Part shown: one piece after another, positions 1-8,138 of the stretch
Numbering within the stretch: position 1 is the stretch's first letter
Layout: each line of letters begins with the position of its first letter
From: Gp6-AA40 sp963723495
GTDB lineage: Bacteria; Acidobacteriota; Vicinamibacteria; Vicinamibacterales; UBA2999
Direction of reading: 5' to 3'
Length of the DNA: 64,000 nt
Assembly (NCBI GenBank): GCA_963723495.1
Contig: CAVRQR010000009.1
Span: 310,001-374,000, forward strand
Translations under genes and position numbers: made by a program
Notes under the pieces: model-generated
What the model was told of the DNA's origin: nothing
Seen by the model: only the letters and a program-made list of their open reading frames with translations
The model's database searches: none

Positions 1-456
1 GGCGAGCGTTTCGAGAGGATTCTCGGGGACGTTGTGCAACCAGGGCGCGAACTGGCGGATCGATCCGATCAGGATACCCACCAGCAGAACGGCGACGGGT
101 ACAAAGAGGAGACCAAGGACGCTCTCGCCGATCAGCGGACGCTGGCCACGCCACAGCAGCCATGGGCTGTCGCCGTGAGCCCGGGTCAGCGCAACCATCA
201 GAAGGATGAGCAGGGCGCTGTCAGCAAGAGAGAGCACCAAGACGAACGTCAGGGAAAGTTGTTCGTCCGTCGTGCGCGCCGGGACGCCGAGTGCTCCGAG
301 GATCCACGCAATCAGAATCTGCGTCGGCAGGCTCGAGCACAGCAGTACTTCGAGGACAGCCTGCATGCGTTGCTGCCACACCGTGGCCGGCGGGCTCACT
401 GGCGCAAGCTCAACCGGAGAATCGGCCCGAATTTCGGGGATTGTCTCGTCAGCCAA
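1..456 (-). CDS. CPBP-type intramembrane protease, N-terminal part (cut by window edge)
   Basis: The first 152 codons of a membrane protein read leftwards off the window edge. An in-frame stop (TAG) lies four codons upstream of a TTG at 454-456, so TTG or a later GTG must be the start. An acidic-to-proline-rich N-terminus precedes two hydrophobic stretches and a third near the edge, and the last readable residues (HNVPENPLETLA) resemble the linker before the catalytic domain of CPBP/Rce1-like proteases. The EExxxR catalytic motif would lie outside the window, so the family call is an inference. It is divergent from the response regulator at 536. Confidence 0.5.
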   Translation of the reverse strand, partial: MADETIPEIRADSPVELAPVSPPATVWQQRMQAVLEVLLCSSLPTQILIAWILGALGVPARTTDEQLSLTFVLVLSLADSALLILLMVALTRAHGDSPWLLWRGQRPLIGESVLGLLFVPVAVLLVGILIGSIRQFAPWLHNVPENPLETLA

Positions 457-535
457 GGTTTCAGTCTACGGCAGACAGCAGAACCGTGTAAAAATGACCG
501 TTCAGCAGATTTGGAATCAGTGCGAGGCAACAGGA

Positions 536-1933
536 ATGTCCCTAACAACGAGCGAACGGGTCCTCATCGTCGAGGACGAGCCCAGTACGAGGATCGGCCT
601 GACGGAACTTGTGCGTACGTGGGGGTTCACGGCGGACTCCGCCGGCGACGGCGAGGAGGCACTTCAACGCATCACCGTGTTCCGCCCGTCGATCATCATC
701 AGCGACCTGGTGATGCCGCGCCGAGACGGCCTGGATCTCCTGCGAGCGCTTAAGGAAGATGGCAGCGACTACACCGTAGTTATCCTGACCGCTCAAGGAA
801 CGGTTGAGACGGCTGTCGAGGCGATGAAAGAGGGTGCATACGACTACCTCACGAAGCCGATCGAACCGCAACGTCTCAAGATCCTCCTGGACAAGATCGT
901 CGAGCGCCAGGACACACTCCGGGAAGTCAAGGTGCTCCGCAAGCAACTGCGCGAGCACGGCACCTACGGGAAGATGATTGGCAGCAGCCCGCAGATGCGG
1001 AAGGTCTATCAGGTCATCGAGCAGGCTGCACCGACTTCCGCGTCAGTGTTGATCTCAGGCGAATCGGGGACGGGCAAGGAGCTGGTCGCGCAGACCATTC
1101 ACCAGCTCAGTCCCCGCGCGCAGATGCCGTTTGTCCCTATCAACTGCGCGGCCATCCCGGAAACACTCCTCGAGAGCGAGATCTTCGGACACGAGAAGGG
1201 CTCGTTCACAGGCGCCGTCGACCGGCGGGCAGGCTGCTTCGAGCTGGCCGATCACGGAACGCTCTTCCTCGACGAGATCGCGGAAATGACACCGTCCACG
1301 CAGGTCAAGTTGCTGCGCGTCCTTCAGGAGCGCCGGTTCCGGAGGCTGGGTGGACGCAACGAGGAGACGGTAGACGTCCGGGTGATCGCGGCAACGAACG
1401 TGAACCCCGCCGATGCGGTGAAGAACGGCAAGCTGCGTGAGGACTTGTTCTACCGGCTGAATGTCTTTGCCATGGAGCTGCCTCCGCTGCGTCAGAGGAA
1501 GGAAGATCTGCCGCTCCTCGTGCAGTCGTTCCTGGCCGACTTCAACGCGCGCAACAACAAAAAGGTGTCGGCGCTCGATCAGGCGGCCATGCGCATCCTG
1601 GAGCAGTACAACTGGCCTGGGAATATCCGTGAACTTCGCAACGTCATCGAGCGAGCGGTGATTCTCAGTTCAGGAGAGTTCATCGACGCGAAACTGTTGC
1701 CGCCTCTCGTGACCGAATCGCCCGACGTCGTGAAACCGACCTTGTCGCTGACCCCTGGTACAACTGTTGAAGAGGCTGAGACACGGCTGATCCTGATGAC
1801 GCTCGAACACACCCGCGACAACAAGACGCGGGCGGCCGAAATCCTGGGCATCAGCCTGAAGACCTTGCACAACAAGCTCAACAAGCTGCGCGGCCGCGGC
1901 AAGCGGGCGGAGGAGGAATCGGTACCGCAGTAG
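536..1933 (+). CDS. NtrC-family sigma54-dependent response regulator
   Basis: 465 residues with the full NtrC architecture. An N-terminal receiver carries the phospho-acceptor Asp57 (in IISDLVMP). A central AAA+ domain has Walker A GESGTGKE (about residues 175-182), the sigma54-contacting loop as GSFTGA at 222-227 (a Ser variant of GAFTGA) and Walker B LFLDEIAEM. A Fis-type HTH closes the protein (ILGISLKTLHNKL). The open frame extends upstream to 206, but ATG 536 is chosen because GAGG lies 8 bases before it and the receiver starts there. The kinase at 2016 is the expected partner; phosphorylation should trigger sigma54 promoter melting. Targets are unknown. Confidence 0.93.
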   Translation: MSLTTSERVLIVEDEPSTRIGLTELVRTWGFTADSAGDGEEALQRITVFRPSIIISDLVMPRRDGLDLLRALKEDGSDYTVVILTAQGTVETAVEAMKEGAYDYLTKPIEPQRLKILLDKIVERQDTLREVKVLRKQLREHGTYGKMIGSSPQMRKVYQVIEQAAPTSASVLISGESGTGKELVAQTIHQLSPRAQMPFVPINCAAIPETLLESEIFGHEKGSFTGAVDRRAGCFELADHGTLFLDEIAEMTPSTQVKLLRVLQERRFRRLGGRNEETVDVRVIAATNVNPADAVKNGKLREDLFYRLNVFAMELPPLRQRKEDLPLLVQSFLADFNARNNKKVSALDQAAMRILEQYNWPGNIRELRNVIERAVILSSGEFIDAKLLPPLVTESPDVVKPTLSLTPGTTVEEAETRLILMTLEHTRDNKTRAAEILGISLKTLHNKLNKLRGRGKRAEEESVPQ

Positions 1934-1966
1934 TGGTGCGTTCGTTCATCCGGTATCGCTCGTACT

Positions 1967-2004
1967 GTGACCTTTGAACTTCTGAACCTTGAACTTGAAC
2001 TCTG
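1967..2004. repeat. Class C degenerate repeat (TTGAAC units)
   Basis: The gap before the kinase contains successive TTTGAAC, CTTGAAC and TTGAAC units ending 11 bases before the ATG at 2016. No Shine-Dalgarno sequence separates it from the start. It belongs to the same GTTC/GAAC-rich class as 17864, 35199, 40288 and 59352. Confidence 0.5.
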
Positions 2005-2015
2005 GCCGTTGATCA

Positions 2016-3995
2016 ATGCGTCTAAGCATTCGCGTCAAGCAGATTGTCGGCGTGACCGCCATCGTCGGACTGGTGGTCGTGGCCCTCAGTGCGCTGTTCA
2101 CGAATCGGCTTGCGAACGTGGTGCTGCAGGAGAGCCTGTCGCGCGGGAAGATGATGGCAAACGCCATCCTCCATAGTGCCGGCGGTATCGTCACGGGTGA
2201 CATCGAGCCGAATACCGCGCTCCGCGAAGATCAGGGTCTCCGGTCGATCCTCGAATCCAGCATCTACGGCGATACCGTCAGCTTTGCTGCCATTGTTGAT
2301 ACCAACGGCACGGTGATCGTGCACAACAATCGCGCGATGGTGGGGCGCACGCTGGCTGAACGCGCCGACCTCGAGGCGGTCATCAAAGACACGCCGATGA
2401 ACAAACTCCGGATGATTTTCGCCGGGGACGGACAGACGCTCGAAGTGCGCGAAACGCTCAAACGCGGCGACGAATCTTTCGGGTCGATTCGTATCGGCCT
2501 CTCCACGCTGCTGATGCGAGGCCAGTTGCGGGAGCTCTTGAAGGACGCTGCTTTCACAGGTTTGGCAGCGCTGGCCATCTCGGTGTTTGTGGCTGGCATC
2601 TTTGCGCAGCTCCTGTTGCGGCCCATTCACGTTCTTCGAAGCGGCCTCACGCGCCTCGGGAAAGGCGAATTCGGCGTCACGCTCGACCTGCCCGGGGGCG
2701 ACGAATTTGGCGAGCTCGGTGACTTCTTCAACACTGTCAGCCAGCAGCTGTCAGCGGATCGCACGCTGCTGGCCGGGCAGAAGGCCAACTTGCAGTCGGC
2801 GGTCGAGCACCTCGAGGATGCCGTGGCGCTGTTCAATCCGTCTGGGGAGCTGCTGTTCAGCAACCCGGCGATGCAGCACACGTTGCCGGCCGACTGCATC
2901 GGTCGCGTCCTGGATGGGCTGCTCCCGAATGGGCATCCCTACAGAACGCTCGTCGAGGAAACGCTCGCCACGCGGAAATCTCGAGGCCCGATTCAGATTC
3001 AAGGGCACCCGACTGAACCGGTCCCTGCGCCCGGTCGCGATGCAGGTTCGACAGCGCGTAACTGGGTCACGGCATTGGCGCCGCACAAGCAGGAGACCAA
3101 GGCGGGAACGGATGACGAGCTCGTGGTGACGCACGCGATTGCGGGCATGCGCGGTGAACTCGTGGGCGTCCTGCTCGTCTCGCGCAACCTCGCACACCTG
3201 TCGCGCATGCAGTCGACCATCGCCTACTCACGGAAGCTGGTCGCACTGGGTCGTCTCACGGCCGGCATCGCGCACGAGGTCAAGAATCCGCTGAACGCGA
3301 TGATCATTCACCTCGAGTTACTGCGGACCAAGATCCGCGGGACGCTTGCGGCGGCGGCCGTGCAGCCCGAACCCGTGGCGGCCGCGGGAGGCACCCTGGG
3401 GTTGGGACCCTCTCGAGCTGCCGCGTTGCCGGCATCCGTCCAGGGAGCGCTCGAGCACGTCGAAATCATCGAGAGCGAAATTCGCCGGTTGGATGAGGTC
3501 GTCCAGGGGTTCCTTAAGTTCACCCGTCCGGAAGACCTCAGACTTCAGCCGGTCCGGGTAGCCGGTCTGTTCGAGGAAATCCTGCCGGTTATCGAGACCG
3601 AGGCGAGCAAGCACGGCGTACGGATTGCAGCGGACGTATCGGTTTCTACCTTGAACGTCAACGGTGACGCAGCGATGCTGCGGCAGGCGTTTCTCAACCT
3701 TGCGATCAATGCGTGCCAAGCGATGCCCCAGGGTGGTAGCCTCCATCTGGTTGCACGGCCAGCCTCGCGTCAGCGCGTGGAAATTCGTATCGAGGATACG
3801 GGCGTTGGCATAAAGCCGGAACATTTGAGCCGAATCTTCGATTTGTATTTCACGACGAAGGAGCGAGGAACGGGAATCGGGCTCTCGATGGTCTACCGGA
3901 TCATTCAGATGCACGACGGTGAAGTCGATGTGCAGTCCACGCCGGGGCGAGGAACCACCTTCCGTGTGCTGTTGCCCAGAGCAAACGGGGCTTAA
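2016..3995 (+). CDS. Membrane-bound sensor histidine kinase
   Basis: 659 residues. Two membrane segments (about 8-28 and 175-200) flank a periplasmic sensor region, followed by HAMP (about 205-255), a PAS-like segment, and a HisKA domain with H-box GIAHEVKNPLNAM (phospho-acceptor His420). A proline/alanine-rich insert of about 40 residues follows the first dimerisation helix. The C-terminal ATPase has an N box (NLAINACQAMPQGG) and G boxes (DTGVGI, GTGIGLS). It lies 82 bases after the NtrC-type regulator and probably phosphorylates it. The start lacks an SD; a repeat occupies the leader. The signal sensed cannot be read from the sequence. Confidence 0.92.
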   Translation: MRLSIRVKQIVGVTAIVGLVVVALSALFTNRLANVVLQESLSRGKMMANAILHSAGGIVTGDIEPNTALREDQGLRSILESSIYGDTVSFAAIVDTNGTVIVHNNRAMVGRTLAERADLEAVIKDTPMNKLRMIFAGDGQTLEVRETLKRGDESFGSIRIGLSTLLMRGQLRELLKDAAFTGLAALAISVFVAGIFAQLLLRPIHVLRSGLTRLGKGEFGVTLDLPGGDEFGELGDFFNTVSQQLSADRTLLAGQKANLQSAVEHLEDAVALFNPSGELLFSNPAMQHTLPADCIGRVLDGLLPNGHPYRTLVEETLATRKSRGPIQIQGHPTEPVPAPGRDAGSTARNWVTALAPHKQETKAGTDDELVVTHAIAGMRGELVGVLLVSRNLAHLSRMQSTIAYSRKLVALGRLTAGIAHEVKNPLNAMIIHLELLRTKIRGTLAAAAVQPEPVAAAGGTLGLGPSRAAALPASVQGALEHVEIIESEIRRLDEVVQGFLKFTRPEDLRLQPVRVAGLFEEILPVIETEASKHGVRIAADVSVSTLNVNGDAAMLRQAFLNLAINACQAMPQGGSLHLVARPASRQRVEIRIEDTGVGIKPEHLSRIFDLYFTTKERGTGIGLSMVYRIIQMHDGEVDVQSTPGRGTTFRVLLPRANGA

Positions 3996-3996
3996 T

Positions 3997-4563
3997 ATGC
4001 AACGAAGGTTTTTCCATTTTGCATTTTGCATTGTGAGTTGCGCCGTGCTGGCGACGGGATGTGCCAAGGCGCGTGCTGAAACCGTTCCCGATGGCCCGCC
4101 TCTGGCGATGCCCCTGCCACCGCCACGTGTGTTTGCCCCGGCGGACCCGGAACAGCCGCTCGCGGCCGAGCCAGCGGTAGCCGAGACTCCGACGGCAGAA
4201 GCGCCTCTAGTTCCGGCTCGGCCGGTCCGGCGTCCGACATCAGCGCCCGAACCCGAGAAGCCAGAGCGAGCGCCTCAACCGGCGCCGCCAGCGCCTGAGC
4301 CTCCGCGCGAGCTGAGGGCCGCATCGACGCCGGCAGATGCTGAGGCGGACAAGAAAATACGCGCGCTCCTGCAGGTCGCGTCGCGAAACCTCGGACAAGT
4401 GGACTATCAGAAGCTCTCGATCGCGGGACGTGAGCAATACGAGCAGGCGAAGAGCTTCGGGGAGCAGGCGGGCGAGGCGTTGACGCAGCGCAACTATGTC
4501 TTTGCCGAGACGCTTGCCGACAAGGCCGCCAAGCTCGCCAGTGAACTACTGGGCGGACGCTAG
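3997..4563 (+). CDS. Proline-rich lipoprotein downstream of the two-component system
   Basis: 188 residues with a lipoprotein signal and lipobox LATGC, so it should be lipidated and membrane-anchored. A long Pro/Ala/Glu-rich linker (about 30-115) leads to a helical C-terminal domain (about 120-188) resembling small DUF4398-like helical domains. The ATG begins one base after the kinase TAA, so translation is probably coupled. The signal-peptide codons are largely a TTTTGCAT repeat (4011-4034). It may be an accessory to the sensor or an envelope structural protein; no catalytic motif is visible. Confidence 0.75.
   Translation: MQRRFFHFAFCIVSCAVLATGCAKARAETVPDGPPLAMPLPPPRVFAPADPEQPLAAEPAVAETPTAEAPLVPARPVRRPTSAPEPEKPERAPQPAPPAPEPPRELRAASTPADAEADKKIRALLQVASRNLGQVDYQKLSIAGREQYEQAKSFGEQAGEALTQRNYVFAETLADKAAKLASELLGGR
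4011..4034. repeat. Short ATTTTGC tandem repeat inside a signal-peptide coding region
   Basis: Three CATTTTG-like units overlap codons 5-13 of the lipoprotein. The surrounding sequence is GC-rich, so this AT-rich patch stands out. It resembles the class B (ATTCTGCATT) repeats at 20530 and 21691. Confidence 0.4.
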
Positions 4564-4657
4564 TCAGCCAGTCCCTCCGCCACTCAGAACGCCTCTAACT
4601 TCAACGTCCTCAAGTCAGTAGGGCGTGGCCTGCGGGCCGTAATCTGAGTTAAAATAA

Positions 4658-4705
4658 AACCAACATATTGCGCCTGCCCTAAAAGAAAAGCGCAATATGT
4701 TGTGG
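4658..4705 (+). promoter_or_regulatory. Pair of NrdR-box-like operators upstream of nrdJ
   Basis: Two 16-base sites, AACCAACATATTGCGC (4658-4673) and GCGCAATATGTTGTGG (4690-4705), each match the core of the NrdR consensus (acaCwAtATaTwGtgt). Their starts are 32 bp apart, about three helical turns, which is the spacing known for paired NrdR boxes. They also form an inverted repeat. They lie just upstream of a TTGACA hexamer and of a ribonucleotide reductase gene, the known NrdR target. NrdR itself is not in the window. Confidence 0.8.
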
Positions 4706-4713
4706 TTTGTGTC

Positions 4714-4742
4714 TTGACAAAGTCGTAAACCGGGCGCACTAT
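4714..4742 (+). promoter_or_regulatory. Candidate sigma70-type promoter for nrdJ
   Basis: A perfect TTGACA (4714-4719) is followed after 17 bases by CACTAT (4737-4742), a weak match to TATAAT. It starts 9 bases after the second NrdR-like box. Transcription would begin near 4750 and leave a leader of about 170 nt. Confidence 0.5.
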
Positions 4743-4919
4743 TGCCGGGCGCTCAACGAGGTGGAACAAGGCAGGATGCTCCCAGCCTCCAGCTGGTCGG
4801 GAAAGCCCACAGGACGTCTCGCGCGCCAACCACAAACAGAATTCTGGACGCCACCGAAGGGGTAGGTGCGTCCCTAAGGTAGTCCGGGTTCGCGTGCCCG
4901 GCGTTATTCGGAGGAGAGC
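4743..4919 (+). promoter_or_regulatory. Long nrdJ leader with hairpin before the SD
   Basis: About 170 nt of apparently untranslated leader. A CCGGG / CCCGG stem with an 8-base loop lies just before the strong SD (GGAGGAG) of nrdJ. I do not see a convincing cobalamin riboswitch core. Weinberg and colleagues described an nrdJ RNA motif upstream of such genes; whether this leader matches it needs a covariance-model search. Confidence 0.35.
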
Positions 4920-7802
4920 ATGGAAAGAGGCCCTGCCCGCGAAGCTGCCGCCGCTGGTCAGCAGGTAACTCAGAGTGGAGCTCTCGACCCCGCGACCCGG
5001 ACGAAGAGAACCGAGTCGAAGGCACCGCTTGTGCCCGGTCTGGAGTTCCCGCGCTATTTCACCCTGCCCGGCGTCGATCCCTTCGACGAGGTCGAATGGG
5101 AAGTCCGCTCGGCAGTGATCGGGAATGAAAAGGGCAAGGTCGTCTTCGAGCAGCGCGACGTCGAGATTCCCAGGAACTGGTCCCAGCAGGCGACCAACAT
5201 CGTCGTCTCGAAATACTTCCGCGGTCAGATCGGGACGCCGGAGCGGGAGCGCAGCGTCAGGCAACTGATCGGCCGCGTGGTCGACACGATCACCGGATGG
5301 GCGCGCGCGCAAAAATACTTTGCCAGCGAGGACGCGCTGATGTCGTTCAGCCATGAGCTGAAGCATCTGCTGGTCTACCAGAAGGCCGCATTCAACAGCC
5401 CGGTCTGGTTCAACTGCGGGTTCGAGAAAGCGCCCCAGTGCTCGGCCTGCTTCATCAACTCGGTGCAGGACACGATGGACTCGATCCTGTCGCTGGCCAG
5501 GACCGAGGGGATGCTCTTCAAGTTCGGCTCGGGGACCGGCAGCAATCTGTCGTCGATCCGTTCGGCGAGGGAGCTGCTCGCCGGCGGCGGCACGGCGTCA
5601 GGGCCTGTTTCCTTCATGAAGGGGTACGACGCGTTTGCCGGCGTCATCAAGTCGGGCGGCAAGACGCGCCGCGCGGCGAAGATGGTCATTCTCAACGCCG
5701 ACCATCCCGACGTGATGGAGTTCATCAACTGCAAGGTCGAGGAAGAGAAGAAGGCCTGGGCGCTCATCGACGCCGGTTACGACGGCTCGTTCACCGGGAC
5801 CGCATACACGTCGGTGTTCTTCCAGAACTCGAACAACAGTGTTCGCGTGACCGACGACTTCATGCGCGCTGTCCTCGACGATGGCGAGTGGAAGACGAAG
5901 AGAGTGACCGACGGTCTGGTCGCTGATACCTACAAGGCACGCGACCTGATGCGGGGCATCGCCGAAGGCACGTGGATCTGCGGCGATCCCGGCATGCAGT
6001 TCGATACGACAGTCAACGAGTGGCATACCTGCCCGAACACGGCGCGCATCAACGCCAGCAACCCGTGCTCGGAGTACATGTTCCTCGATGACTCAGCCTG
6101 CAACCTGGCGTCGATCAACCTGATGAAGTTCGTCAAGGAGGACGGCGAGTTCGACGTGCCGGCGTTCAAGGCAGCCTGCCGCGCGCTCATCACCGCCCAG
6201 GAGATCATCGTTCCCAACTCGAGCTATCCGACGAAGGCGATCGAGAAGAACTCGCACGAATATCGTCCGCTCGGTCTCGGCTACGCGAACCTCGGAGCGC
6301 TGCTCATGTCGCGCGGCCTGCCTTACGACAGCGATGAGGGCAGAGCGTATGCCGCGGCAATCACCGCCGTCATGACCGGTGAGGCCTACGCGCAGTCGGC
6401 GAAGATCGCGCGCGACCACGGCGGTCCGTTCTCCGGGTTCGAGGTGAACCGTGAGCCGTTCCTGCGCGTGATGCGCAAGCATCGCGACGCGGTCACCGAG
6501 ATCAATGCCAAGCAGGTGCCCGCGGATCTGTATGCCGGTGCGAAGCAGGCGTGGGACGAGGCGGTGGAGCTGGGCGAGGACTTCGGGTATCGCAACGCCC
6601 AGGCCACGGTGCTGGCGCCGACAGGCACCATCGGCTTCATGATGGATTGCGACACCACCGGTGTCGAGCCCGACATCGCGCTGGTGAAATACAAGAAGCT
6701 CGTTGGCGGCGGGTTGATGAAGATCGTCAACACGACCGTGCCGATGGCGCTCGAGAAGCTCGGCTACACGAAGCCCGAAATCGAGGCGATCGTTCATCAC
6801 ATCGACGAGCAGGAGACGATCGAACGGGCGCCGTTCCTCAAGGACGAGCATCTGCCGGTGTTCGATTGCGCGTTCAAGCCGGCAAATGGCGAGCGTTCGA
6901 TCCAGTACATGGGTCACATCCGGATGATGGGTGCGACGCAGCCGTTCATCTCCGGTGCGATCAGCAAGACCGTGAACGTCCCGCGCGAGGCGACGATCGA
7001 GGACATCGAGAAGGCGTACCTCGAGTCATGGCGGCTCGGCGCCAAGGCCATCTCGATCTACCGCGATGGCAGCAAGCGCACGCAGCCGCTGAACACGTCG
7101 AAGGCGCAGGTCTCTGACACCCGGAACATCGGCGGCGACGTGCGCGAGGTCGTCAAGGAAGTGGTCAAGGTCGTCGAGACGCCGAAGCGGAGGAAACTCC
7201 CGGACGAGCGCCGCGCGATCACCCACAAGTTCGATGTGGCTGGCCACGAGGGCTACATCACGGTCGGCATGTTCGAAGACGGGACCCCGGGTGAAATCTT
7301 CCTCGTGATGGCGAAGGAGGGATCGACGATCTCGGGCTTCGCTGACGCGTTCGCACAGGCGATCTCCTACGCGCTCCAGTACGGCGTGCCGCTGCAGGCG
7401 TTGGTCGACAAGTTCAGCCATGCCCGATTCGAGCCGTCGGGAATGACCAAGAACCCCGAGGTGCGTTTCGCGAAGTCGATCGTCGACTACATCTTCCGCT
7501 GGATGGCGACGAAGTTCCTGTCACCGGAGGCGCAGTTTCGCGCTGGCGTGAACCTGCGTGAGGAACCAACGGAGGATCCGGCCGAGGAGCGGGCGCCCGC
7601 GAGCGCGGCTCCGGCAGCGACGGCGCCGCCGTCAAGCGCGAGCCGTACGGAAGTGAAGATCGAGGCCAGCCGGAAGTCTGAATTCGGCGCGATGCGGAAT
7701 CAGGAAGACGCACCGCCGTGCAGTACGTGCGGGTCGATCATGATCCGCAGCGGCAGTTGCTACAAGTGCGGCAACTGCGGCACGACATCAGGATGCGCGT
7801 AG
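4920..7802 (+). CDS. nrdJ: Adenosylcobalamin-dependent (class II) ribonucleoside-diphosphate reductase
   Basis: 960 residues, intact, GGAGGAG SD. The enzyme reduces ribonucleotides to deoxyribonucleotides using a B12-derived thiyl radical and needs no oxygen. Visible family signatures include FNCGFEKAPQCSACF, the NPCSEYMFLDDSACNLASINL region (residues about 380-400) and GTIGFMMDCDTTGVEPD. The last 27 residues form a Cys-rich tail (CSTCG, CYKCGNCG) typical of the TSCPD/zinc-ribbon end of NrdJ, which re-reduces the active site. It stands alone, as usual for class II enzymes. The two NrdR-like boxes upstream suggest repression when dATP/ATP is high. Confidence 0.96.
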   Translation: MERGPAREAAAAGQQVTQSGALDPATRTKRTESKAPLVPGLEFPRYFTLPGVDPFDEVEWEVRSAVIGNEKGKVVFEQRDVEIPRNWSQQATNIVVSKYFRGQIGTPERERSVRQLIGRVVDTITGWARAQKYFASEDALMSFSHELKHLLVYQKAAFNSPVWFNCGFEKAPQCSACFINSVQDTMDSILSLARTEGMLFKFGSGTGSNLSSIRSARELLAGGGTASGPVSFMKGYDAFAGVIKSGGKTRRAAKMVILNADHPDVMEFINCKVEEEKKAWALIDAGYDGSFTGTAYTSVFFQNSNNSVRVTDDFMRAVLDDGEWKTKRVTDGLVADTYKARDLMRGIAEGTWICGDPGMQFDTTVNEWHTCPNTARINASNPCSEYMFLDDSACNLASINLMKFVKEDGEFDVPAFKAACRALITAQEIIVPNSSYPTKAIEKNSHEYRPLGLGYANLGALLMSRGLPYDSDEGRAYAAAITAVMTGEAYAQSAKIARDHGGPFSGFEVNREPFLRVMRKHRDAVTEINAKQVPADLYAGAKQAWDEAVELGEDFGYRNAQATVLAPTGTIGFMMDCDTTGVEPDIALVKYKKLVGGGLMKIVNTTVPMALEKLGYTKPEIEAIVHHIDEQETIERAPFLKDEHLPVFDCAFKPANGERSIQYMGHIRMMGATQPFISGAISKTVNVPREATIEDIEKAYLESWRLGAKAISIYRDGSKRTQPLNTSKAQVSDTRNIGGDVREVVKEVVKVVETPKRRKLPDERRAITHKFDVAGHEGYITVGMFEDGTPGEIFLVMAKEGSTISGFADAFAQAISYALQYGVPLQALVDKFSHARFEPSGMTKNPEVRFAKSIVDYIFRWMATKFLSPEAQFRAGVNLREEPTEDPAEERAPASAAPAATAPPSSASRTEVKIEASRKSEFGAMRNQEDAPPCSTCGSIMIRSGSCYKCGNCGTTSGCA

Positions 7803-7877
7803 AGCGCCCACTGGAGATAACGCGCATGACACTGATCATCTGGGGCGAGTAGCTTCAACGTAGAGGCGGGTCTTCCG

Positions 7878-7923
7878 CCTTCGCCAAGGCTACGGCGAAC
7901 CACCGTAGCTCGAAGAGCGAAGG
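7878..7923. repeat. REP-like nested palindrome
   Basis: Outer arms CCTTCGC (7878-7884) and GCGAAGG (7917-7923) enclose inner arms GCTACGG (7889-7895) and CCGTAGC (7903-7909), giving a two-step hairpin. This composition looks like a dispersed palindromic element rather than a gene. Confidence 0.6.
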
Positions 7924-7956
7924 TGGTCAGAACCGCCCTGCGCAATATGTCCGTTT

Positions 7957-7980
7957 GCCGGGTCTTTTTTCAGACCCGGC
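7957..7980 (+). terminator. Strong hairpin after nrdJ (possible terminator)
   Basis: A perfect 9-bp stem (GCCGGGTCT / AGACCCGGC) closes a TTTTTC loop. The T run is in the loop rather than 3' of the stem, so intrinsic termination is uncertain. It is immediately preceded by a GCGCAATATGT copy shared with the nrdJ operators. Confidence 0.4.
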
Positions 7981-7992
7981 TATCGCAGAAAC

Positions 7993-8045
7993 GAGCCCTG
8001 AATGTAATCAGGGCGTGATCGGTTCGATTCCTCCGCGGCTCACCA
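7993..8045 (+). other. tRNA-like 3' end remnant
   Basis: GAGCC (7993-7997) can pair with GGCTC (8037-8041), and the segment ends in discriminator A plus CCA (8043-8045) after a T-loop-like GGTTCGATTCC. A GCCCTGA/TCAGGGC hairpin lies between. At 53 nt it lacks a D arm, and the T stem is broken (ATCGG versus CCTCC), so it is not a functional tRNA as read. It may be a decayed tRNA, an attachment-site remnant or chance. Confidence 0.3.
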
Positions 8046-8070
8046 GCCTTCGCTCGCCTTCGGGGAGCTC

Positions 8071-8089
8071 CAGCTGGCTTCGCCAGCTG
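8071..8089. repeat. Perfect 8-bp hairpin element
   Basis: CAGCTGGC and GCCAGCTG flank a TTC loop. It lies next to GCTCGCC/GGCGAG-type sequence also seen inside the SDR gene at 24722. Confidence 0.5.
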
Positions 8090-8138
8090 CAGGCGAGACT
8101 CACCTGAGCAGGCGACTCACAGTCGAAGAGCACACCCG

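Larger units (their letters stand above)
7803..8138. other. Non-coding gap rich in palindromes
   Basis: No gene is supported between nrdJ and the CPBP gene. It holds the REP-like element at 7878, a single NrdR-like half site at 7943-7952, hairpins at 7957 and 8071, and a tRNA-like 3' tail ending at 8045, each listed separately. Confidence 0.6.

Noticed and set aside
206..535. Upstream extension of the NtrC-type regulator
   Set aside because: The added residues are Arg/Ser-rich and overlap the divergent membrane-protein gene; the receiver domain and SD both fit ATG 536.
4743..4919. Cobalamin riboswitch in the nrdJ leader
   Set aside because: A GCCACCG and a GGTGGAA occur, but the order and spacing of the B12-box core cannot be assembled, so I describe only an unclassified leader.
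7993..8045. Functional tRNA gene (GTA anticodon-like loop)
   Set aside because: A hairpin with GTA in its loop and a CCA end are present, but the length is 53 nt, the D arm is missing and the T stem has three mismatches.
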